DNA of 64,000 nt from Agelaius tricolor (Eukaryota; Chordata; Aves; Passeriformes; Icteridae): positions 23,961,744 through 24,025,743 of the forward strand of contig JALJCS010000004.1 of the NCBI GenBank assembly GCA_023055355.1. Direction: 5' to 3'. Below, piece by piece: positions 54,901 through 64,000 of this stretch. The notes under the pieces are model-generated. The model ran no database searches, was not told the origin of the DNA, and saw nothing but the letters and a program-made list of their open reading frames with translations. The translations under genes and the position numbers were made by a program. How positions within the stretch are numbered: the first letter of the stretch is position 1; each line of letters starts with the position of its first letter.

Positions 54901-56641
54901 ATGAATTTCACTTTCCATTTTATTATCCTGTAACCCAGTGTGGATGTTTTTCAGCAACTCCCAATTTCTTGACCACTCTTTTTTGTTAGTCTAAATGACT
55001 TAATATTAGCAAACATTTTTCACTTTCCTGACTGTAGCTCACCTTTTGCATACCACAATTATGAATTCCTGGGACACCTGACACCTTTCCCTTTGGCACC
55101 CTGATTTGAAAATTTGCCTTTTATTCCTATCCTTACTTCTGTCTTTCCGTCTCCAATCTGTTTTCTCCAGTGGCACTTGGACTCTGCCTTTGTAGAGATG
55201 CACCCAGGCCCTGTGTCTCATCTGACACTTCATGAGCCTTACATTTATTGTTGCTGTATAACATAACTTCCTCTATGTGCCGTTTTGCAGCTGACCTTTT
55301 TATTGATACAAAGATGTGAATCTGAATCCTTTTGAGTTGAAATAGTCTTGAGCTTGTTTCCTTCCAGGGTTCTGAGAAGAGTGCTGTAACTATTAGGCTT
55401 TTCTTCACAGGCTATGCCAGGGACCACATTGTATAAGCAAAGAGGTAGGACCACTGATTCTTTTATTTAAAGAGTTACATAAGTACATAATGTCCAGAAT
55501 AGAGGCCTGTAGGCTGTAATTTTTTTTCTTTATCATTAGATGTCTGAAATTAAAACTGGTTTGTCCAACTAAAGATGGTTAATCTAATCATATATTCAGC
55601 AAAACTCCTGAAGCCGAGGTGAAATTTTACTTTTCAGAACTGAAACTATTACATATTTCCAGCACTTACAGGGAAAGCTCTATCTTAAAACAGACTTGAA
55701 GGATAATGATTTAAAATAAAGTCCTACAATAAAGAGAAAAATCTGTTACCACAAGCAGCAGCAACAAAGTTCCAGGCAGATTTTCTGTATCAATTTTTGT
55801 CTGGCGAGACTTCAGAATTGGATCAATGGAGTCCAGAATTTCAGTTATAACTCTGGTTGTCAAAGTGTAGCAGGTATCACTGAGATCAGAACATATCCAC
55901 TGAAACACTGCTATCATTTTTAGACCATAAGCCACATTAATTTTAAGAGTCTTACTGTATTTGCTTTTCTTTCTTGATTTGCATGCCCTATGAACTTAAA
56001 ATACACAAAGCAACACCTTGGTTGGGAATCGTTTCCCATGGGTAGAAATAACAATCCTATATTAGCTAGCCACAGTAAACCAGAAGCATATGGGAGCGCA
56101 ATGAATGCCTTTTCTTAGGCCTCCATTCTTCTAGTAATAAATTTTACTTTTCTACCTTTGGCAATCTGATGATATGAAGATTAAGCTTGCTTGTCCTCCT
56201 TGCATCTCTTTCTCCTGCTTACAAACACCCCACCTGCACCCACTCAGTAAAGACTTGACTGCCTTTCTGTGCAGAACATGTGCACTTCAATCTGAAGACA
56301 AGCTGTTTCTGCATGAGGTGTACTGGTACAGCAGACAGATGAAATCTAGCCAAACAAGGCTGTTTCTCTATTTGTCTAGTGAAAAATCTTACCCTTCGCC
56401 AGTTTACACCTGCTTTTCAGCTTGGAAGAAAGGGTGCTGTTTCATTTCTCTGTTTTTTGTGCTATGATCTGATTTTAAGCAGCATTGGAATTGAGTTTAT
56501 TTATATATTGGGATTATCGGTTGTTGGTACAAATTTGTGTAACTTTGCAAAGGCCATTCTTAGAGATGTAGTACTTAAGAATAAGGAAAACTAGATGTAT
56601 AAATGAGTTAGAAAATATTACTTAAATAGTTAATTTTCCCT

Positions 56642-56661
56642 CCCCCCCCCCCCCCCCCCCC
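56642..56661. repeat. Homopolymer run of 20 C
   Basis: Twenty consecutive C preceded by CCCT, ending at CGATAATC. On the minus strand it is a G run able to form G-quadruplex or triplex structures. Its length is likely polymorphic or uncertain in the assembly. Confidence 0.95.
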
Positions 56662-56739
56662 GATAATCTGGAATTAGCAGGTTCTAACCCCCTAAAATTT
56701 TCACTGTACAAGCTACAGAAAATATCCCCATCTTTAGTT

Positions 56740-57160
56740 CACATGAAGTGTTGGCAGGCAACTGTACTGGGAGTCACTCGCCGTCTGGGCGAGTCACCCT
56801 CGGCCGAAACTCCCCGCTCCCCAAAGCCCCTGTGGTGGGCAAAGCCTGCTGTACACAGAGCCCGTGTGTGCAGATTGCTCTGCCCCCCGCAATTCGCTGG
56901 GTACCTCACAAATCCCCGTGTACCCCTCCATCCCGGCGTGTTCCTCCGGGCGATGGGAGAGCGCCCTGCCCTCAGGCCCGTCGCACCTCCGATCAGAGAC
57001 CTCCCCCGCGCCGTGACAGCCCCGTGCGCCGGGCGCCTGCCTCGGTTTCCCCGCACCTGCCCCGACTGCCGGGGTGCGAAGGGCGGAGCGAGCCTCCTGC
57101 GTGCCCCTCGCCGCGGCACCCAGACAGGCCTCCTCACACCAACAAGAGCTTTCCCACAAT
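56740..57160. promoter_or_regulatory. Orphan CpG island between VPS13A and FOXB2
   Basis: About 420 bases of CpG-dense, GC-rich sequence bounded by AT-rich DNA on both sides, 2.4 kb downstream of the FOXB2 stop. Open frames of 120-153 codons exist on both strands, but none resembles a known protein or has conserved motifs. It may be an unannotated promoter, an enhancer-associated island, or part of the FOXB2 domain. Confidence 0.55.
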
Positions 57161-57513
57161 GAAATTTAGAAGGTCATTCAGAATATTAAAACTGACCAGA
57201 ATCGTTTGAATAATTCCCAGGAGGATTACCTCTTCTCCTGTTCCAAATTCTCCATCCCTCTAACCCCTTCGACCCATGTCAGGGGAAAACTCTTAAGGTT
57301 CTTTAAGGTGTGCTTTGGAGTCCTACACAGTAGTTACATCAAGAGTAGTGGAATATATTTAAATACATATAGAATTAATATACAGCTAGTGCTATTCATG
57401 ATTTATTTGGCAGACTGCTTTTTTTAAGCAACTTGGTTTTAGCAGTGGGATTATTGAATTGGATCTCTGCCTAAGATGGAAAACAGCAGAGTAAAGAAAA
57501 TGTGAAGCACCTT

Positions 57514-57616
57514 CTTTTCTTTTCTTTTCTTTTCTTTTCTTTTCTTTTCTTTTCTTTTCTTTTCTTTTCTTTTCTTTTCTTTTCTTTTCTTTTCTTTTCT
57601 TTTTTCTTTTCTTTTC
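57514..57616. repeat. (TTTTC)n pentanucleotide microsatellite
   Basis: About 20 tandem TTTTC units, nearly perfect and all pyrimidine on the plus strand, with slight irregularity at the right end. Such mirror-symmetric tracts can form H-DNA and are length-variable. Confidence 0.97.
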
Positions 57617-58720
57617 TCTCGTTACAATACTTTTGAGTCAATTCCTCTTCCAGACCGATTCACAAACCATGATACCGATGTGTTTCATTAACATAACATT
57701 ATTAGTAGTAATTTTTAGGCGCTAGGAATTCTAAAATGTTTGAAACTAAGGTGCAAACATGCCTAGGACAGAGGGAATAACTGGAAATTCAGTAGCTCCA
57801 GGGGAATTTCAAGTGGTCAAACAGACCCCACGAGTGTGTGTGGGGAATATTTTGGACAGACGGCGCTCAGGGCCAAACAGGTTTTCTTTTCCTAGCAAAT
57901 TTCTCTGGCACCAAGAAGGGTCAGCCTGTCACAGGATATCCTTCCCCAGGGGCGGGGACTGCGACCTGGCGTCTCGGGCCACTGTTGGCGCGCCGGTATG
58001 AGGGGACAAAACCAAGGCAGCAGGTGCGATCCAGCACAAGTTGAAACTGGCAAAAACTACAACTGTCTGCAGTGGGACCGGCTTCCGAGCCGGTTCCCTC
58101 TTCTCACGCTCGAACGCCGGCTCTTCGCCCGTGAGCTGCGGGCAGAGACCGCCGTGCCTCTGTAGCAGGAAATTTACCTGTAAGAGATTTCTTTCCTTTT
58201 CTTCCCCTTGTCTTGCCGCCGAAAAAACTTTTGAATACTTTTATCAGTTTGGGGAGAGGGAGCGAAAACTTACGCTACAAGCACACGTTTCTTAACCAAT
58301 GTGAAAGGTGATTATTTTAAATAGCAGCACCAGCAGAAGCAAATGGATGGATTGGCGTTAACGAGCATTGGGCAGACAGGGTACGGCAGCAATCACTCAC
58401 AAACCAGCCAGGATTCATCAGCCCAGCACGTCAATCTCTGACTTCTGATCTCTGACTTCTGATCCCTCTGCACAGACTTCTCGTCTATTGAAAGGTTGTT
58501 TTCAGTAAAGTGCTTTTCCCGAATAACTTTTTAACTATTTTCCTGTTGTCTTCCCCCACTTTCCCCCACCTCTTTCACTCTCCATCCTCCCCCCTTTCCC
58601 CGCAGGTTTTTGCGTTCACGTTCACGTGGAAGAAACGCCAAGCAACACGTACAAAATAGTGGTGTCCGTGAGCAGTGAAAGGTGATGTGAAAAGCACAGT
58701 CTACGAATCGCCGGGCTGTT
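57617..58720. other. Intergenic / FOXB2 3' flank
   Basis: Mixed composition with moderately CpG-rich patches at 57830-58150. No supported gene. Confidence 0.5.
58431..58465. repeat. Short tandem duplication ATCTCTGACTTCTG
   Basis: Two direct copies of a 15-16-bp unit (ATCTCTGACTTCTG), followed by a partial third, in the FOXB2 3' flank. Confidence 0.8.
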
Positions 58721-58726
58721 TTTATT
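58721..58726 (-). terminator. Candidate FOXB2 polyadenylation signal AATAAA
   Basis: TTTATT on the plus strand gives AATAAA on the minus strand, about 790 bases after the FOXB2 stop codon. It is the first canonical hexamer I noticed downstream, but such hexamers are common in AT-rich DNA. Confidence 0.35.
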
Positions 58727-58979
58727 TTAATGAGAAACTAGGGAATTCGGACACTCACACAGAGTTTGAGAGGCCAGATCACGCTTCAGTCCCTTCTAAG
58801 GTACTCTAGGATGGGTTATAAAAGTGTGAAGGGGAAGCGCAAGCGATCGTTAGTTAAAGGAACCCTTCGCCGTCAGTGCCGTTGTCATTTAAATTCCCAC
58901 TACTTAATCGAAATATTTAACGTTTACTCTTTAAGCAGCAAGCATTACATGTCGTGGGGCCCCGGAGCTCGCCAGGTCT

Positions 58980-59512
58980 GAGGTAACCACTTTGCCTGCC
59001 CCTTTCACAGCAAGATCTACAGGACGGTGGAGCAGCGGATTCCTGTCTCTCGTGGAAGAGGGAGAAGCAGACTTCCGCAGGGATTTTATCCTTCTGCTCA
59101 TTCGCCGGTCGACTGCAGCACCTCTCCTCTCGGAGCTCGGGTTTCGTGGGGCCTCCGGGGTGACTGCCCCGGGACAGGGGCTCGGCGGGGAGCGCAGGCT
59201 GCATGGCACCCCGTGCCTCAGGCTGGCGGGGTGGCGGGGAGAACTTCGTTCTCTGCCCTTTTCTCCGAGCCAGCCCCTTCGGCCCCGGCTGTGGTTTTTC
59301 ACATCTCCTCTCCGCTACTAATGACATTTAACGACGATAAAAGATCTTACCTGTGACCTGGCTCTCAAATAATCTGATAGTACACGATATAAACACAGAC
59401 ACCAGGAGGGGTATAGTCATGAGATCGATCGGGTTTCTGCAAGCATGTCCTGGATCCCCCCGTCCACTCCCCCGGGAGCTTGGGGGCCTCTCTCCCCCCG
59501 AGCCCCTGCGCT
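58980..59512 (-). promoter_or_regulatory. FOXB2: GC-rich 3' flank / putative 3' UTR of FOXB2
   Basis: The CpG island extends about 500 bases past the FOXB2 stop codon. The 3' UTR should run through here on the minus strand. No protein-coding signal is credible despite several open frames. Confidence 0.5.
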
Positions 59513-60538
59513 TTAGGAGTGCACCAGGACGGAGTGGAGGGATGTCTTGCCCTCGGGGTTGTTGCTCGCGGTCTGTTCCAGCAGCGATGCAGCAGCCGGG
59601 GAAGCGGCGGGGCAGATCTGCGAGGCGGCGACCGTGAGAGCAGGGATGGCCGAGGCAGCGGGCAACGCCGGCGCCGGCTTGATGGGCACAGGGACAGCGG
59701 GCATGGTCTGTGCCGGCGGGTGGCAGAGCGCCTTCACGGGCATGCCGAAGGGTCCGTAGTCGGGGGACACGGGCACACCGGCCACGGAATCCATCACCCC
59801 CACGTGCGGCCACACCGAGCTCACCACGCTGCTGAGCTGGCTGGGCACCGGGTAGCCCAGGTGGTGCATCACCGAGGCCAGCGGAAGCCCGCCGGCCTGC
59901 AGCACACCCTTGTATTCTCTGCCGATGATGTTTTCGATGGCGAAGGGGTGCTTGAAGCCCGAGGGCTGGCTGCTCCCGTAGGGCGAGAACTGCGGCAGCC
60001 TTCCCACAGCGGCGGCAGCCGCGGCCGCAGCCACGGCCGCGTCGGAGCCCGCCAGCCCCGGCACCTTGCCCGGGGGAGGCGGCGGTGGCGGGTGCGGATG
60101 GAAGTAGTGCACCATGTGCGGGGTGGGCGCCGGCGGCTTGCCGGGACCGCCGCCGCCCGCACCGCCGCCGCCGCCGCCGCCGGGCAGGTGATGCTCGGGG
60201 CGCAGCACCTTGAAGCGCTTGCGGCGGCGGAGGAAGCTGCCGTTCTCAAACATGTCCCCGCAGTCCGGGTGCAACGCCCAGAAGCTGCCTTTGCCCGGCT
60301 GGTCGGGTCGCCGCGGGATCTTGATGAAGCAGTCATTGAAAGAGAGGTTGTGGCGGAGGGAGTTCTGCCAACGCTGGGTGTGCTCCCGGTAGTAAGGGAA
60401 CCGCTCCATAATGAACTTGTAGATGTCGCTCAGGGGCAGCATCTTCTCGGCCGAGTGCTGGATGGCCATGGCCGTCAGAGAGATGTAAGAGTAGGGCGGT
60501 TTCTGGTCGCTGTACGAACTCTTCCCCGGCCTGGGCAT
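59513..60538 (-). CDS. FOXB2: Forkhead box protein B2, single exon, complete
   Basis: A 341-residue DNA-binding transcription factor of the forkhead FOXB group, acting in the nucleus during neural development. The forkhead domain spans about residues 13-112 ([15 protein letters not shown]; recognition helix [15 protein letters not shown] at 57-71; basic wing RRRKRFKVL at 104-112). Next come a Gly tract (120-131), an HMVHYFHPH segment with a Pro run (141-157), an Ala tract (167-177), and [20 protein letters not shown] (195-214). The last holds an eh1-like FAIENII that in such factors binds Groucho/TLE corepressors. The C-terminus LHSVLVHS is typical. The start at 60538 was chosen because FOXB proteins begin MPRPGK; an in-frame Met 34 codons upstream is not conserved. 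FOXB2 rather than FOXB1 is shown by [20 protein letters not shown] and the C-terminal half. It is shorter than the mammalian protein (about 430) because the long His/Gln/Pro region is missing. Confidence 0.97.
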   Translation of the reverse strand: MPRPGKSSYSDQKPPYSYISLTAMAIQHSAEKMLPLSDIYKFIMERFPYYREHTQRWQNSLRHNLSFNDCFIKIPRRPDQPGKGSFWALHPDCGDMFENGSFLRRRKRFKVLRPEHHLPGGGGGGGAGGGGPGKPPAPTPHMVHYFHPHPPPPPPPGKVPGLAGSDAAVAAAAAAAAVGRLPQFSPYGSSQPSGFKHPFAIENIIGREYKGVLQAGGLPLASVMHHLGYPVPSQLSSVVSSVWPHVGVMDSVAGVPVSPDYGPFGMPVKALCHPPAQTMPAVPVPIKPAPALPAASAIPALTVAASQICPAASPAAASLLEQTASNNPEGKTSLHSVLVHS

Positions 60539-61640
60539 CGCCTCCCCGCCACAGCACTCCCGCGGCCGCACGATCCCGCCGCTCCGGGCTAGGCACTGCT
60601 CAACACCGCGCACGGCGGGCTTGGGATCCGGGGACTTCACTGTCCTGCTCCGCTGCCGCCTCTACATCCTGGGCGCCACCTGCCCAGGCCACAGGCGACA
60701 GCGACCTCCCGGCGGCCGGCCAGCGAGCTCCGTGCGCGGCTTCCTTCAGCAGCCTCTCCCCGCGGGACGCGCTTGCCTAGCTGCCCCTCAGCTTGCGGGA
60801 GAGACAGCTGCCGCCCAGGCCGCGGGGGCTCGGGGGCTCGGGTGCCAGAAGGAAGTCCCGGGCCCCACTGGCGTCCCGCCTTTCTCCTGGAGGCTGCTGA
60901 ATCTCCTGGGCTTCCCCCCTGCCGCCTGGCACACTCGGCTGGAGTTGATGCTCCTCAGGCACCAAGGGCTCGAGAGCATGAAATTACCCCGGACGTCTGC
61001 AGAGACAGGAAAGAAGGAAATAAAAGCATCCCTCTCACCGCTCAGTCTGGTGTCCCCTTAAAAGTTTGAGGCAGAGGCGAGCGCCGGGAGTCGGCGGGGA
61101 GAGGAGGCGAGCGGGGCGGCGACCGCCGCGGCTGCTGGCGGGGCTGGTGCGCTCCGGCGCGGTTTTGTAATGGTGCCCGAGTCGCGAGACCCCCGCAGTT
61201 CCTGCTCTCTTGCTATCACATGACAGCCGCTTGGGGACTGGGCGTCTCGTGGAAAAGGAGCGAGAAACGGCTCCCGACTCCCCTCTCACTCACATCTCCT
61301 TATCAGGGTGAGGTGGAGCCAGGGGGCTGAGGAAACTCCGTATGAGACCGAGATCCGCTTTCCATAGGGCAGGAAACAGTGGCCCGAGCAGGAAAGCTTC
61401 CTCCTCCCACCTCTCCCACTCCAGCTTCCCTCCACCCCTTTCATAGCCCCCTTATCCATTCTTCTCCTTCTTGACCCCTCGCTCCCGCACAGCCCGGCTC
61501 ATAGCAGCAGGCGCGAACGCCGACCGAGGGGACCGCACCGCGGGGAGATGGAAAACGGGAAGAGGTCTTTCCTCGTCCCCATGGCAAGTCGAGTCAAGCG
61601 CCCTGGAGGAATGGTCTCGAGCTAGCCCCGCGAGGCAGCA
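60539..61640 (-). promoter_or_regulatory. FOXB2: CpG island upstream of FOXB2 (5' UTR and promoter region)
   Basis: A CpG-rich block continues from the coding region to about 61640, where base composition drops back to AT-rich. Developmental transcription factor genes usually have such broad islands. No TATA box is obvious and the transcription start cannot be placed. Open frames on both strands within it are composition effects. Confidence 0.65.
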
Positions 61641-64000
61641 AGCGGGAAACACAGGCCCTTTGAAATATTTTTTAATAATTCCTGTCATTATGTTTAAGAA
61701 GCTACGCAAAGACTAGCATAAAACCAAGAGGCAAAAAATCCTACACTCTCCTCTCCAAATCGTTACTGCCAATTCTTGCTTCTCGCCACGATGCGGCTCA
61801 TAAAAAACACGTAAAGAACCAGCCAAAGCATCATCTGTACGCTTACAGACGGACTACTTCGCGCCAATGTTGGTTTAGACCGGCTCATTAGTAGGAATCA
61901 ATGAACAGTGCAACAATTCCTATCTATCCTCCAAACGGACTGCGAGTTATTATAGCGAGTACGCTGTAGATTTGAGCGAGAAAAAGGGAAGATTTCTTGC
62001 TAAGCTGCCGCTAGAGTTGGAAGAAACACTGCCCAGCATCAGCACCTCTTAGCACAATTAGCGAGATGCTATAAGAGGTGCCAGCGTAAAAATTATTAGT
62101 CCGACTTCTATGGCCTATATTAACAAATAGGTTGAAAGAGTCTTACTGTATGTAAAGCTATGTATGGAAGAGCTTTTTCTGAGCCCATCCTTCCAGACTG
62201 TTGCGTTGGGTCAGACCCCCCGGGGTCTGCTGCTGCTGCTGCAGAACCCGACCGGCGGTGCCCCCCACGCCCCACTTCTGCCGTCGGGGGCGTTGGTTTT
62301 GACATCAAGCTTGTTTGTCTGCCTCCAACTCAGCTGTTGCAGGTAGAAGTGATGAAAAGGAAGGGGTGGGGGAAGATAAAAAGCTTTTAAATATGTGCTT
62401 ATAATCTCTTTCAGGGTGCGAAGGAAAAGATTAATTTCAAACCCACTCTCAAGTAATCTGTATTTGACAGTTTTTATACCTGATTAAGGTCAGTCAAGTG
62501 AAAAGCATAATCAGAGGTAAAGAAACGAAAAAGTAGCCACAATTCTTGGCCAAGCCAAGCTTCCCCAGAAAGCACGTGGTTTTTAAAAACTTTCAGATGA
62601 TTATCTGAAGCATTCACCTTCCTCTGAGAAACTAGGAGGTACGGTGGCAGCAACATTAATATCGTGCATCTTGGGAAGCTAATTCCCGTATTGCCCGCGT
62701 GGCAAGACCCAACATTTCAACATCTTTCCTGACGTGTCTATACATTTTCTCCCAAAACATTTTATTCCTGTTTTACCACTTAATCATGTCCTAACATTTT
62801 AAAAGCCCTGCTCCTACCCTAGAACCTTGGATCTTAAAGTCATTGTTATTGTTTGCCTCACCTCACTAGTTAGCAACCCAGCGTTTCCCCCCCCCGTAGG
62901 ACATGTGTGGGAATTTAGCCTGGCCCTTTCTCACTTTTACCCTCTTCACTCCACTGCAGCCGGATTTTATTTTTCACGGGAGAATAGATCCATCCCTGGA
63001 GACCGGTGAGACCCGAAAGGAGCTGTTTGCGTTTAATCTCCTCCCATCCCTTCCCAAATGCGGCTGCTTTCGGGGGCCGTGGTAATTCGCTGTTTCCCCG
63101 GGAAGGTGTGGGGGAGGTTGGGAACGGAGGAAGAGAGTCGGCCGTGAGCTCGGTACCATCATCCGGCGGGCACCGCTGCAGGGAACGTGGGGCTGCTGTG
63201 CTGCCACCTCTGTCCTCTGCGCTCCTGTAGGCCTCCGAGGTAGGACTTCTGTTAAACGAGGGGGTGTTGGAGCAAGCCCGCGTTTAACAGGAGCCCTTCC
63301 CAAGCCATCGGAAAAGTGCTTGCATGCACGGGCTAGTGGTAGCCAATTGGTGCGCGCGTTTATGGGGATACATCACCGCAGGGCTGCCGTCCACCCGTAT
63401 GCTTGTGAAAGAGAGACCTGTTCCTTGAAGCCTCTAAGACAATTACTCAAAGAAATACACCTCAGGTAATCGGCCTGACATCACCCAGGCCGGTTCAGAA
63501 TTTCAAAAGGTAATGTTTTACTAACGATGCACTGCTGGCAGCCACTCTAGGTTACTCGAACTGTCGCTACAACCCTCCCGACGCGGCAGCATAGTTTCTC
63601 AGGCTTTTTTTCTTTTTCTTCAGCCCGCAAAGTCACTATAAAGTTTTGTTGCTCCCGAGAAATTACTTCTCGTTGCATCCCCCAGACGCTTTCAATCCTC
63701 GAGCAAAGCTGTACCCCTGGAAGATGGCCGTGGCTTTGCTGGAGCAGGGTGACTGTCCCCTTTCTTCCTCTTGCTTTGCCGGATGCTACATTTAGATACA
63801 CCTGTCTTCTAGTTCTGCCGCGGTCTGCCTTAGTGAAGGTTAGCTTTAGAGAGGGCTTTGGTGACACAGGGTAAAAAAAAGCTTCGTTATCAAGAGCTGC
63901 ATCACTGAGGAAAACAGAGCCGAGCAGCACTTGGTGAACGGCCAGATTGATGGAGTCAAGATATGCTCCCTCCTAGATGAGAGAGATATCTTCGGGCAGG
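61641..64000. other. Region upstream of FOXB2, no exon recognised
   Basis: Alternating GC-rich and AT-rich patches, with a CTG/CAG-like CTGCTGCTGCTGCTGCAG run at about 62227-62242 and a short C run at 62888. In mammals PRUNE2 lies beyond FOXB2 on this side, but no PRUNE2 exon is recognised. It could hold FOXB2 enhancers. Confidence 0.5.

Larger units (their letters stand above)
39602..56641. other. 17-kb repeat-poor intergenic stretch, no gene recognised
   Basis: AT-rich DNA with no recognisable LINE, LTR or exon; only simple repeats (CA at 45929, T-rich and pyrimidine tracts). The shortage of CR1 next to a developmental transcription factor gene is compatible with regulatory sequence, but conservation cannot be judged here. 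Confidence 0.5.

Noticed and set aside
56743..57209. Open frames of 120-153 codons on both strands in the orphan CpG island
   Set aside because: They overlap each other on opposite strands, are rich in Pro, Arg and Ala, and have no recognisable domain or splice context.
59480..60592. Long plus-strand open frame as a protein-coding gene
   Set aside because: It is entirely antisense to FOXB2, with biased low-complexity composition and no domain. It is explained by the GC-rich FOXB2 codons.
60539..60640. Upstream in-frame Met (60640) as the FOXB2 start
   Set aside because: The extra 34 residues are not part of the family. FOXB proteins start at MPRPGK, which lies at 60538.
1..64000. CRISPR arrays, operons, prophage or tRNA/rRNA genes
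   Set aside because: Spliced vertebrate genes and CR1 repeats show nuclear animal DNA. No regularly spaced direct repeats or structural RNA genes were seen on reading.

Overview
The window is vertebrate nuclear DNA, almost certainly from a bird. Three things point that way. Genes are broken into short exons by long AT-rich introns. The only abundant interspersed repeats are CR1 LINE fragments. There is also one solo LTR of the avian ERV-L type. No prokaryotic gene organisation, CRISPR array or operon is present. The species cannot be named from the sequence; the LTR type suggests a neoavian bird, perhaps a songbird, and that is inference.

Two protein-coding genes can be supported, both on the minus strand. 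The left third (165-22,635) is the 5' part of VPS13A (chorein), a bridge-like lipid-transfer protein. Seventeen coding exons were found by joining frame-consistent segments bounded by AG/GT splice sites. They give the first 532 codons (1,598 coding bases) without a stop or frameshift, and the gene continues past the left edge. Exon 1 lies in a CpG island at about 21,950-22,860, and intron 1 is about 8.3 kb. The right end holds FOXB2 (59,513-60,538), a single-exon forkhead transcription factor of 341 residues, also inside a large CpG island (about 58,980-61,640). FOXB2 lies upstream of VPS13A in the same orientation, as I recall for human 9q21 (PRUNE2-FOXB2-VPS13A). Human 9q corresponds mainly to the avian Z chromosome, so the window is probably Z-linked.

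The 36 kb between them is AT-rich and has no recognisable gene. It carries five CR1 fragments, a 550-bp solo LTR with a 5-bp target-site duplication, several microsatellites and minisatellites, and low-complexity tracts. About 2.4 kb downstream of FOXB2 is an unexplained CpG island (56,740-57,160), flanked by a run of 20 C and a long TTTTC array. The 2.4 kb to the right of the FOXB2 island (61,640-64,000) contains no exon I recognise and may hold regulatory sequence.

No undescribed gene system is evident. The observations most worth checking are the orphan CpG island with its non-B-DNA-prone flanks, the avian form of FOXB2 lacking the long His-rich region of mammals, the intact FOXB2-VPS13A linkage, and the clean ERV-L solo LTR.
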